Source: JANNHP01 sp031404455 (lineage in GTDB: Bacteria > Planctomycetota > JAJSAM01 > JAJVHW01). Taken from it: a DNA stretch of 64,000 nucleotides. A program made the position numbers and the translations under genes. Numbering within the stretch: the stretch's first letter is position 1; each line of letters begins with the position of its first letter. Positions 1 through 7,490 of this stretch are shown piece by piece. Under the pieces are notes generated by a model. It made no database searches, was not told the DNA's origin, and saw only the letters and a list, made by a program, of their open reading frames with translations. Where the stretch lies: assembly GCA_031404455.1 (NCBI GenBank), contig JANNHP010000312.1, positions 32,485-96,484 of the forward strand, given 5' to 3'.

Positions 1-578
1 GCCGCCCCGCGCAGCGCATCGGCGTATCGCTGGAGCTCCTGCAGGTGCAGGCCGAACGGAGCGGCGTCGTCGCGCCGCAGCAGCGCCCCGTGCGCGCGGT
101 CGACGAACGCGTGCCAAACCGCGTCGGCGTCGAGAAGCGCCGGCGCCGGCACGTCGAACTTGGCGTACTGCTCGCGGATGCTCTTGAGCCGCGCCGCTTG
201 CGCGCGAATCTCCCGGATGCCCTGCCACACCGCTGCGGCCGCGATCAGCTTGCGCGGTCCGTGCGGCTCGAGCTGCGCCTCGGGGTACGACGCGAAGATC
301 GCGAAGGGGAACCGGCGCCCCGCCGCGTCGCTGCTCGGCCACATCGCGCCGACGAGTGCGCGTCTCGTCCCGGGCGGCCGCCACGCGAACGCGATCGTCT
401 GATCGGCGGCGACCACGGCGTCGGGGGGCATCGCGCTCGTGCCGTCGGCGAGCCAGCCGGTGAACGCCTGCGCCTCGGCGCCCTCGGCGTTCAGGCTGAC
501 GAAGTCGCCGTAGGTCGGCAGCTTGCCGAAGCACCCGAACCGTATCTCTGGCATGCGCTGCGAGCCGAAGAGGCGCAT
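1..578 (-). CDS. tagF: Type VI secretion-associated protein TagF, 3' end outside the window
   Basis: Reading leftward from ATG 578 gives about 192 residues with no stop before the window edge. The N-terminus carries the TagF (DUF2094) signature FGKLPTYGDFVSLN near residue 18, followed by WPSSDAAGRRFPFAIF near residue 82. TagF proteins are known as post-translational regulators of type VI secretion. The gene lies 41 bases downstream of tssM on the same strand, as the last visible gene of the operon. A second in-frame ATG at 554, directly before the conserved block, is an alternative start. The C-terminal part is not visible, so a fusion to another domain cannot be excluded. Confidence 0.85.
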   Translation of the reverse strand, partial: MRLFGSQRMPEIRFGCFGKLPTYGDFVSLNAEGAEAQAFTGWLADGTSAMPPDAVVAADQTIAFAWRPPGTRRALVGAMWPSSDAAGRRFPFAIFASYPEAQLEPHGPRKLIAAAAVWQGIREIRAQAARLKSIREQYAKFDVPAPALLDADAVWHAFVDRAHGALLRRDDAAPFGLHLQELQRYADALRGA

Positions 579-619
579 CGTCTAGTCCTCGCTCCGCGGA
601 CGGCGGGATGACTTCTGCG

Positions 620-3600
620 TCATCGCGGCAGGATCCTCACGCAGGTCTCGGGCAGCCGCGTGTCCTCCGGCGCCGCGTTCAGCCGGCGGATGCGGTCCGC
701 GTTGGCCGTGACCAGGCGGAACTTCGCGTGGTCGCCCTTGAACTCGCCGGTCCCCTCCCAGTCGAGCGCGTCGGAGGAGGTTCCGAGGCCGCTGGTCAGC
801 GCCGCGACGACGCAGTCCGGAGTGGTCCACGCGCGGAACGTCTTCGAGTCGTTCGTCCGCTCGTTGCGCATGCGGATCGTGAAGTACTCGCCCTTGTTCG
901 GGGCGAACGTGAACGAGAGCTGCTTCGCGGCGTTGGGCAGCCACTTCTCGGTGGCCGGCGCCTTGCCCTGCTGCTTGTACTCCACCTCGACGAGCGGGAA
1001 GCCCTTGTCGGACTGGCTCGTCGGCACGGCCACGCACTCGATCGTCACCGTGATCTCGTCGAACGCTCCGGGCCCGAGCGTCGCGGCGGCCTGCTCGAAG
1101 CGGCCGACGAACTCCGGCGGGAGCTCGAGCCGCCGGCCCGGCGTGTCGGCGAGGGAGTCGCCGAAGAAGACGACGAAGGCACCGCGCATCCGGGCCATGG
1201 CCTGGCTCGCCGAGCTCGTCGATTCCGGCGACGGGGATTTCAGCGCCGCCTCGATGCGCTGGCGCTCGAGCGACCAGTTCCGGTTGAACCAGTCGCGCAG
1301 CCGCGTGACGAGATCTTCTTCTCCCGCGGCGAGCGCCGCGACGAGGGCCGCCTTCGCGTCGCCGAACGGGCCGTCCTCGGGCAGACGATCCACCGCACCC
1401 GGCTGACGCCACGCCGGCGACGCCGCCGAGCGGCCGAGCTTCGTGGCGAACTCCGCGAGCGACGCCTCGGAGACGTCGCGGCCGGCGCACTTCCTCAGTT
1501 CGTCGGCGGCCCGGCTGCCGCTCGCGACTCCCGCGACGAACGCGCGGTAGCGGGCGATCGGCTTCGCGAGCTTGGCGCGCCAGATCGCCGCGGCGCCCGA
1601 GTCGCCCGCCGTGTCGGCGTCGAACCGGCTCACGCGATCCTCGCCCCAGTTCTGCGTCACGAGGGCGGCGAGCCGTCCGATCGCGCCCGCCGGATCGGCC
1701 CACGCGTCGATGCAGGACCGCCAGCTCCCGGTGTCGGCGGTCTCGGCTCGGATGCGCTGCGACCACTGCGACTCGGCGGTCGTGACGACGACTCCGAAAC
1801 TGTCGGCCACGCGCGCCTCGATCGCCTTGAGGAGCGGCTCCGAGACGAGACGGTTCTTCGCTCCGAGGTCGAGCGGCGCCGCGAGCTGCGCGAGGTCCTT
1901 GTCGAGATCGGCGATACCGGGCGGCGGACGTCGCGCGGTCTCGATGCGCTGCGCGTACGAGGCGAAGCCGTCGGGATCGGTGACGAACTCCTCGAGCATG
2001 CGCTCGAGCCGCAGCGCCTCGCCGAGACGGATGACCGGGTGACGCTGCAGCGTCTCCGCAGTGGAACCCTCGACGAGCGGGAGGAGCTGCTGCACCACGG
2101 TCTGCGCCCACGGTCCCTGCTTCGAGCGGAACGTCGCGTCGAGCGCGATCGTCGCCTCGGACATCCCGATCGTCACCTGCCACGTCCGCCGCTCCGCCGG
2201 CGACGTCGGCCCCTCGGCGAGGAGTTCGGCGGTCGCCTTGGCGAGCGTGTCGAGCGCCGTCAGCATCCGCCCGCTCGCCTCCGCCTGCGGCGCCGCGGCG
2301 CCCGACTTCACGCGGTCGGCCTCGGCTTGCGCGTACTGCCGGACCGCGGCGTATCCCTCGATCGCGGCGAGCTGCGCGTCCGTGCGCACCTTCGCATCGG
2401 CGAGCGCCTTCAAGCTCTCCGCGACCGATCCGAGGATCGAGAGGTCGGCGGACGCCGCGGGTCCCGGTCCCGCGGGCGCGGGCTCCGTTGCGAGCGTCGC
2501 GGCGATCGCCTCGAGTTCGCGGCGCAGCTTCTCCTTCGGCACGTTGGCGCTCTGGAGGAGCAGGTCCGCGTGGGCGCACTCCTTCAGGAACGCCGTCCGG
2601 CGCGAGTCGATCTGGGCGCTCGTGCCCGCAGAGATCGCCGAGCGCGAATCGAGCGCCGCCCGCACGCGGCGCAGGTAATCGGCGACGCGCGCGTCGAACG
2701 CCGCGTCGACCGATTCCATCGCCTTCGCCGCCGTCTCGTCGATGCCGCCGTTGCGCCACGCGACCGAGAGGAGCCGCGCGATCTTGCGTTCGGGCGTGTC
2801 CGTTCCGGCCTTCGGGAGGATTCCCGCGGCGACGAGTTCCTCGGCGCGCGCCGTCAGCGCCGCCATCTCGTCCGGCGAGAGCACGCCCGGCGGCAGGTCG
2901 TTCGGATCGGGCGGCGCGGCGCCTTCCTTCGGCGGTTCGGGCGGCGGCGACTTCGTCGCGGCGGGCGGCGCGGTCTTCGCGGCGGCGATCGCTTTCAGCG
3001 CCGAAGCCGTCACGAGGTAGTCCCGGTACGCGGCGACGAGCGGCGCGAGTCCGCCCGCGCCCGTCACGTCGGCGGTCTCGATCGCCTTCCTGCGCGACTC
3101 GAGGAGGGCGCCCACGATCTCGGTCCGGTAGAGACCCGCCTCGCGGTCGGCCATCTCCTTCTGGAGCGGCAGCGGGAGGCTGAGGCCGAGGTTCTTCCAC
3201 ACTCCGAAGGTCGCCTGCCGCTGCTGCGCGAAGAGACCCTCGCAGCGCGCGAGCACACTCTCGTCGGCCTTGCGCGAATCGCGCAGCGACGCCTCGACGG
3301 CCTCCATGTCGTGGCGCGCGCACGTGCCCGCGGCGAGCACGGCGAGGAACCCGAAGACGCCGAGCGAGCTCGCGGTCAGGTTCATCCCGAGACGCTTCAG
3401 CTTGCCGCGCTCGATCTCGTGCTGCGTCGTCCACGTCATGCCGTGGTCGAGCACGATCCGCTCGCGCATCAGGTCTTTCACGAAGTACGCGTTCTTGATG
3501 AGCACGCCCTGCGCGTCGGCGTCGACCGCGGGCGCGCCGAGGAGCTGTCGCACGCGCGACGCGGCGCGCTGCAGCGGAGTGCCCTGCTGCGTAGCGCTCG

Positions 3601-4684
3601 TGACGTAGAAGCCCCGGTAGAGCGGCGTCTCCTGGTAGACGTTCGGCTCGAAGAGGCGAGCCATCATGCGCCCGAAGGGTTCGCCGAGTGCTGCGAGCTC
3701 GTCGGGGAATCCGAACGCCGCGGGGCGATCGCGCAGCTTCGCGGCACCGACCATGAGCGGCCTGAGTTCGCGCAGCTTGTGGATCAGGTCCGTCCAGCGC
3801 CGTTCGAAGAGCGACTGGTTGAACCGCGCGCCCTCGTCCTGCTCCACCGTCCAGCCCATCATCTGCTGGCGAGTGGCGGCGTCCGCGTTGCCGAAGAACT
3901 CCACGAACCCGCCGACGAGGTCGACCTTCGTCAGCACGATCCACACGGGGAAGTTCACGCCGAGGTGGTCGATGAGCTCGTCGAGCCGCGCGCGGATGCG
4001 GCGCGCCTCCATCTCCTGCTCGGCGTCGCTGCGCTCGATGATGTCCGCGGCGGGGATGGCCACGATCACGCCGTTGATCGGCGCGGCCGTGCGGTGGCGG
4101 CGCACGAGGTCGAGGAACTGCGCCCATTCGTCCGCGTGCTCGTCGGACATGTAGCGCCCGGCGGTGTCGAGGAACACGCCGACGTTCGAGAACCACCAGT
4201 CGCAGTTGCGCGTGCCCTGCAGGCCCTTGATCGCCGCGTCGCCGACCGGAAAATCGATTCCCGACTGGCGCAGGAGCGTGCTCTTGCCGCTCGCCGGCGC
4301 GCCCATGATCACGTACCACGGCAGCATCGCGAGCGCGCGGCTGCCGCCGCCGCCGACGGCAGTGCCCTTCAGCTTCCCGACGCTCTCCTTCCAGTTCTTG
4401 CGCAGCGCCTCGATCTCGCCCTTCTGGTCGTAGCGGCCGGTGCCCGACGCGAGGCTGTCCTCGAGCCGGCCCGCTTTCATGCGGCGGCGCATCCATCCGG
4501 CGAGGAGCACGCCGAGGACCACGAGCAGCGCGACGACGAAGACGACGACGGTCCAGAAGACGCACCGGGCGGGCGGCAGGCCGACGGCGTTCGTGATCCC
4601 GTACGCGATCCCGCCGAGGAGCAGCGGCACGATGAGCAGCGCGAGCCGCGGCAGGAGTTCGCGGAACTTGCCCGGCGCGCTCAC
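620..4684 (-). CDS. tssM: Type VI secretion inner-membrane protein TssM (IcmF family)
   Basis: 1354 residues, slightly longer than most TssM proteins. Two membrane segments lie near residues 12-30 and 42-62, followed by a cytoplasmic GTPase-like domain with Walker A GAPASGKST (128-136), a DTAG motif (173-176) and TKVD (252-255). A third hydrophobic segment lies near residue 435 and precedes a large periplasmic region. In characterised systems TssM joins TssL and the lipoprotein TssJ to form the envelope-spanning complex. The start ATG at 4684 overlaps the tssL stop by four bases, indicating translational coupling. The intact Walker A suggests nucleotide binding is retained, which is not true of all family members. 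Confidence 0.96.
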   Translation of the reverse strand: MSAPGKFRELLPRLALLIVPLLLGGIAYGITNAVGLPPARCVFWTVVVFVVALLVVLGVLLAGWMRRRMKAGRLEDSLASGTGRYDQKGEIEALRKNWKESVGKLKGTAVGGGGSRALAMLPWYVIMGAPASGKSTLLRQSGIDFPVGDAAIKGLQGTRNCDWWFSNVGVFLDTAGRYMSDEHADEWAQFLDLVRRHRTAAPINGVIVAIPAADIIERSDAEQEMEARRIRARLDELIDHLGVNFPVWIVLTKVDLVGGFVEFFGNADAATRQQMMGWTVEQDEGARFNQSLFERRWTDLIHKLRELRPLMVGAAKLRDRPAAFGFPDELAALGEPFGRMMARLFEPNVYQETPLYRGFYVTSATQQGTPLQRAASRVRQLLGAPAVDADAQGVLIKNAYFVKDLMRERIVLDHGMTWTTQHEIERGKLKRLGMNLTASSLGVFGFLAVLAAGTCARHDMEAVEASLRDSRKADESVLARCEGLFAQQRQATFGVWKNLGLSLPLPLQKEMADREAGLYRTEIVGALLESRRKAIETADVTGAGGLAPLVAAYRDYLVTASALKAIAAAKTAPPAATKSPPPEPPKEGAAPPDPNDLPPGVLSPDEMAALTARAEELVAAGILPKAGTDTPERKIARLLSVAWRNGGIDETAAKAMESVDAAFDARVADYLRRVRAALDSRSAISAGTSAQIDSRRTAFLKECAHADLLLQSANVPKEKLRRELEAIAATLATEPAPAGPGPAASADLSILGSVAESLKALADAKVRTDAQLAAIEGYAAVRQYAQAEADRVKSGAAAPQAEASGRMLTALDTLAKATAELLAEGPTSPAERRTWQVTIGMSEATIALDATFRSKQGPWAQTVVQQLLPLVEGSTAETLQRHPVIRLGEALRLERMLEEFVTDPDGFASYAQRIETARRPPPGIADLDKDLAQLAAPLDLGAKNRLVSEPLLKAIEARVADSFGVVVTTAESQWSQRIRAETADTGSWRSCIDAWADPAGAIGRLAALVTQNWGEDRVSRFDADTAGDSGAAAIWRAKLAKPIARYRAFVAGVASGSRAADELRKCAGRDVSEASLAEFATKLGRSAASPAWRQPGAVDRLPEDGPFGDAKAALVAALAAGEEDLVTRLRDWFNRNWSLERQRIEAALKSPSPESTSSASQAMARMRGAFVVFFGDSLADTPGRRLELPPEFVGRFEQAAATLGPGAFDEITVTIECVAVPTSQSDKGFPLVEVEYKQQGKAPATEKWLPNAAKQLSFTFAPNKGEYFTIRMRNERTNDSKTFRAWTTPDCVVAALTSGLGTSSDALDWEGTGEFKGDHAKFRLVTANADRIRRLNAAPEDTRLPETCVRILPR

Positions 4685-5427
4685 TTCTTCTCACCGCTCT
4701 CAGGCGCGGACCGCTCGGCCGCGAGCATCTCGCCGATCCTCGTGCCCTGAGCGCTCCAGAGGACGAACCAGAGCCCGACCGCCAGGGCGGCGGAGAGCGG
4801 GATCGGCCACCACCAGAACCAGCCCTTGCCGAGGATGCGTCCCTTCGGCGCGTCGCGGTACGCCTCGCTCCAGACGCGGCGGCGCGCGGCCTCGGGGCCC
4901 TGCGGCCAGAGCAGCGCGACGATTCCGTTCGCGAGGGCGTCGAGCTCGCCGGGGTTCGCACTGCGGTACCTGCCCCGGAACCCGAGCCGGAGACATGTGT
5001 AGAAGACCTCGAGCGCTCCGAGCACTTGCTCACGCAGCGCGGGATCCTGGACCCCCGCGAGCTGTTGCCGCAGACGGTTGACGCGCTCGAAGAACTCCTG
5101 GCCCGCGAACGACGTGTTGAAGTGCCGGAGCTCCAGGAGGAACCGGCTCCACTGCTGCGCGTGGTCCCAGTCGCTGTGCAGGCCGAGGTCGTCGGCGAGC
5201 GCCACGACCGCGTACTTCGCCTGCGTGTAGATGTTCCAGTCGAGTCCCGACGACCGCGCCGACATGTCGGCGCCGGCGAGGAGTTCCTCGAGCGTCCGGT
5301 GGAACTGCGCCGGCTGCAGCCGGGCGCGCGTCGATTCGCTGTGGAACGCGGCGATCGCGAGGAAGAAGCCTCGGAAGCAGCCGGTCAGGGCCGCCCGGGA
5401 GGATCCCGCCTCAGCGGCCGAAGACAA
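4681..5427 (-). CDS. tssL: Type VI secretion protein TssL (DotU/IcmH family)
   Basis: 248 residues. It carries DotU-family blocks AKYAVVALADDLG near residue 70, FFERVNRL near residue 112 and CLRLGFRGRY near residue 144. A single C-terminal membrane segment (about 202-222) leaves a very short periplasmic tail, so no peptidoglycan-binding domain is fused. Its role is the cytoplasm-facing partner of TssM in the type VI membrane complex. Its 5' end overlaps tssK by 17 bases and its stop overlaps the tssM start. Confidence 0.95.
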   Translation of the reverse strand: MSSAAEAGSSRAALTGCFRGFFLAIAAFHSESTRARLQPAQFHRTLEELLAGADMSARSSGLDWNIYTQAKYAVVALADDLGLHSDWDHAQQWSRFLLELRHFNTSFAGQEFFERVNRLRQQLAGVQDPALREQVLGALEVFYTCLRLGFRGRYRSANPGELDALANGIVALLWPQGPEAARRRVWSEAYRDAPKGRILGKGWFWWWPIPLSAALAVGLWFVLWSAQGTRIGEMLAAERSAPESGEKK

Positions 5428-6835
5428 CGTACGCCTCCATGCCGAGGTCGGGTGCCGCGCCGCCGGGGACGAGCCCCTCGGTCGCGAAGTGGATGACGAG
5501 CGTGCGCTCCGAGATCACCGCGCGCCACTCGTCCTGCGCCTCCGGACGCGCGGACGCGTCGTTCTGGAGCCGGTAGTAGACGGCGCCGCTGCGGCTCGGC
5601 AGCTCGCGGGGCTTCGGGCACGGCGCGACGGGCACGCCGTACTTCCTCTGCGCGACGATGTTCGCGATGCGCGTGGCCGCGCCGACCTTCACGTGTCCGC
5701 TGCGGTAGAAGTCGCGCTCCGCGCCGGGCGGGTCGGGGCTCGCGAACGCGAGGTAGACCTGGTTGCGGGCGTTCAGGAGTGCCGGGTCGAGTCCCGAGGC
5801 ACCGACGGCGAGTCCGCCGATGCCGAGGTCGCCGCGGGTCAGGGGGACCCGGCGGAAGTTCGCGGCGAGCTGGTCGGCGCGGAGCAGCGCGAGCAAGGGG
5901 CGCGCGACCAGGTCGAAGCACTCGCCGATGTTCGCGTGGTCGTAGATCGGGACGTTCGGCATGGAGGCGCCCGCGCAGAGCGTGGCGAACTGCCCGAGCA
6001 GGCTGCAGAGCAGGTGGTAGACGTCGTAGGGGTGCGGTCGTCCGCCGTCCGCCGCTTCGCGGAGCCAGGGCAGCGCCGCACGCAGGATCTGCAGCTTCCA
6101 GAGCTGGATCACCTCCGCCTCGGTCGCGTTGCCCGCCACCATGTCGGCGACCGACGCGCCGCCCGCGAGGTCCGCCGCCTTGCCGGCGGCCTCTCCGAAG
6201 ATCTCCTTCACGAGCGCGTGGACGCCGGACGCCGCGGAGAGCCGCAGCGACGGCGGAGCCCACGCGGCGGAGAGGCGCGACGGCGGCAGGCCGACCGCGG
6301 GCGCCACGAGCTGCGCGATCGGCACCGTCTCGAAACCGTCGGTCCGGTCGCCGTCGAAGAGCAGGCGCGCGTTCAGCCTGAGGAAGTGGACGTCCTGGAG
6401 GTTGCGGCCGGTCACGAGGTCGGCCACGGTCTCCGTCGCGCGCACGTAGCGCGGCGGATCGGTGTCGTCCTCGTGCGTCTCGCGCACGTTGGGCTCGTGG
6501 TCGCGCAGGCGCCGGGCGCCGACGTGGACCGTGAGCGGGCTCGGCGCGCCCTTCGGGATCTCGCGCGGCGCCAGCGACGCGTTGCCGCCCCCGCGCGCGT
6601 CGAACACGAGAGCCTCACCGCCCGGCAGCATCACCTCGAGCGAACGGACCTCGAAGAACCCGCGTTCGAGCTGGAGCGGGTCCACGTCGATCTCGGCGAC
6701 GCCGAAGCGGTACGGCGCGGCGTAGCCGAGCTGGCGCGCGCCGAGCGCCATCGCCCCGTGGGCCTGCTGCTGCATGTGGTGCGGCAGGAGGAAGAGACCT
6801 TCCTCCCAGAGGACACCCCTCGGGATTGGACACAT
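5411..6835 (-). CDS. tssK: Type VI secretion baseplate protein TssK
   Basis: 474 residues beginning at ATG 6835. The N-terminus has the TssK signature WEEGLFLLPHHMQQQ (family form close to WxEGMFLxPQHFQQ). TssK trimers connect the baseplate to the TssL/TssM membrane complex. It is the first gene after a 157-base gap that holds a hairpin, so its expression may be set separately from the upstream tssJ. It overlaps tssL by 17 bases. Confidence 0.95.
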   Translation of the reverse strand: MCPIPRGVLWEEGLFLLPHHMQQQAHGAMALGARQLGYAAPYRFGVAEIDVDPLQLERGFFEVRSLEVMLPGGEALVFDARGGGNASLAPREIPKGAPSPLTVHVGARRLRDHEPNVRETHEDDTDPPRYVRATETVADLVTGRNLQDVHFLRLNARLLFDGDRTDGFETVPIAQLVAPAVGLPPSRLSAAWAPPSLRLSAASGVHALVKEIFGEAAGKAADLAGGASVADMVAGNATEAEVIQLWKLQILRAALPWLREAADGGRPHPYDVYHLLCSLLGQFATLCAGASMPNVPIYDHANIGECFDLVARPLLALLRADQLAANFRRVPLTRGDLGIGGLAVGASGLDPALLNARNQVYLAFASPDPPGAERDFYRSGHVKVGAATRIANIVAQRKYGVPVAPCPKPRELPSRSGAVYYRLQNDASARPEAQDEWRAVISERTLVIHFATEGLVPGGAAPDLGMEAYVVFGR

Positions 6836-6880
6836 CGAAACCCTCCGACTCGGTCGCGTCCGCCGGGCCCGGGCCGGCGG

Positions 6881-6920
6881 CGAGCGAGACTATCCCGGCT
6901 CACGCCCCGGGTCTCGCTCG
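6881..6920 (-). promoter_or_regulatory. Intercistronic hairpin between tssJ and tssK
   Basis: Perfect 10-base arms CGAGCGAGAC (6881-6890) and GTCTCGCTCG (6911-6920) enclose 20 bases that contain a smaller CCGG/CCGG pairing. The element sits in the only sizeable gap of the type VI operon. There is no following T-run, so an mRNA processing, stability or attenuation role is as likely as termination. Confidence 0.5.
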
Positions 6921-6992
6921 AAGGCCCGCGTAATCTCCCCGCGGCCAGGCCGCACAGCCGGGCCGCACAGCCGCGCCGCGCCGCCGCCCGCG

Positions 6993-7490
6993 CTACTTCG
7001 AGGGCCCGACGTTCGTCTCGTCCATCGTGAACCGGACCGCGTGCACCGGCTTCGTCACCTTGTACTCCGGCCGGCCGCTCGCGCAGTCGATGGGGACGAT
7101 CGCGGTGCGCGTGCCGCGCGTGTAGAGCGCGATGAGGCCCACGTGCGTGTAGAGCGAATCCTCGCCGACGTCGAGAGTGCCGGAGCGCTCGGACGCGGGC
7201 TTCATCCACTCGCCGAGGTCGAAGGCCTTCCCGAGCTGCGGGAACTTCTCGGAGTTCTGCGCCGAGGCGAGGTCATCGGGGCGCTCCGACGCCATCTTCG
7301 CGAAGAGCACCGCGTCGCGGACGGCCCAGGCCTGGAAGCGCACGTGCTGGGCGCCCTGACCCGAGTTGTTCAATCTGTCTGTGGAGGCGACGCTCACCTC
7401 GACCCGGTCGCCCTTCGCGACGCAGGTGCTGCCGCACCCCGCGAGCGCGAGGATCGCGAGCGACCCGGACAGCGCGACGTGAAGCCTCAT
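6993..7490 (-). CDS. tssJ: Type VI secretion lipoprotein TssJ
   Basis: 165 residues. A signal peptide ends in the lipobox ILALAGC with the lipidated Cys at residue 19. The body (HVRFQAWAVRDAVLF and the following short beta-strands) fits the small transthyretin-like TssJ/SciN fold, an outer-membrane lipoprotein that contacts the periplasmic part of TssM. Start ATG 7490 overlaps the stop of the upstream kinase-like gene by four bases. Similarity is weaker than for TssK/L/M, but size, lipobox and position agree. Confidence 0.8.
   Translation of the reverse strand: MRLHVALSGSLAILALAGCGSTCVAKGDRVEVSVASTDRLNNSGQGAQHVRFQAWAVRDAVLFAKMASERPDDLASAQNSEKFPQLGKAFDLGEWMKPASERSGTLDVGEDSLYTHVGLIALYTRGTRTAIVPIDCASGRPEYKVTKPVHAVRFTMDETNVGPSK

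Noticed and set aside
608..4750. Very long open frame on the plus strand opposite tssM
   Set aside because: Arg/Glu/Ala-rich translation with no motif, exactly antisense to a recognised gene; such frames arise from GC-rich codon use.
6935..6990. Direct repeat CCGCACAGCCG between tssJ and tssK
   Set aside because: Short two-copy repeat in GC-rich DNA; no evidence of function beyond the nearby hairpin.
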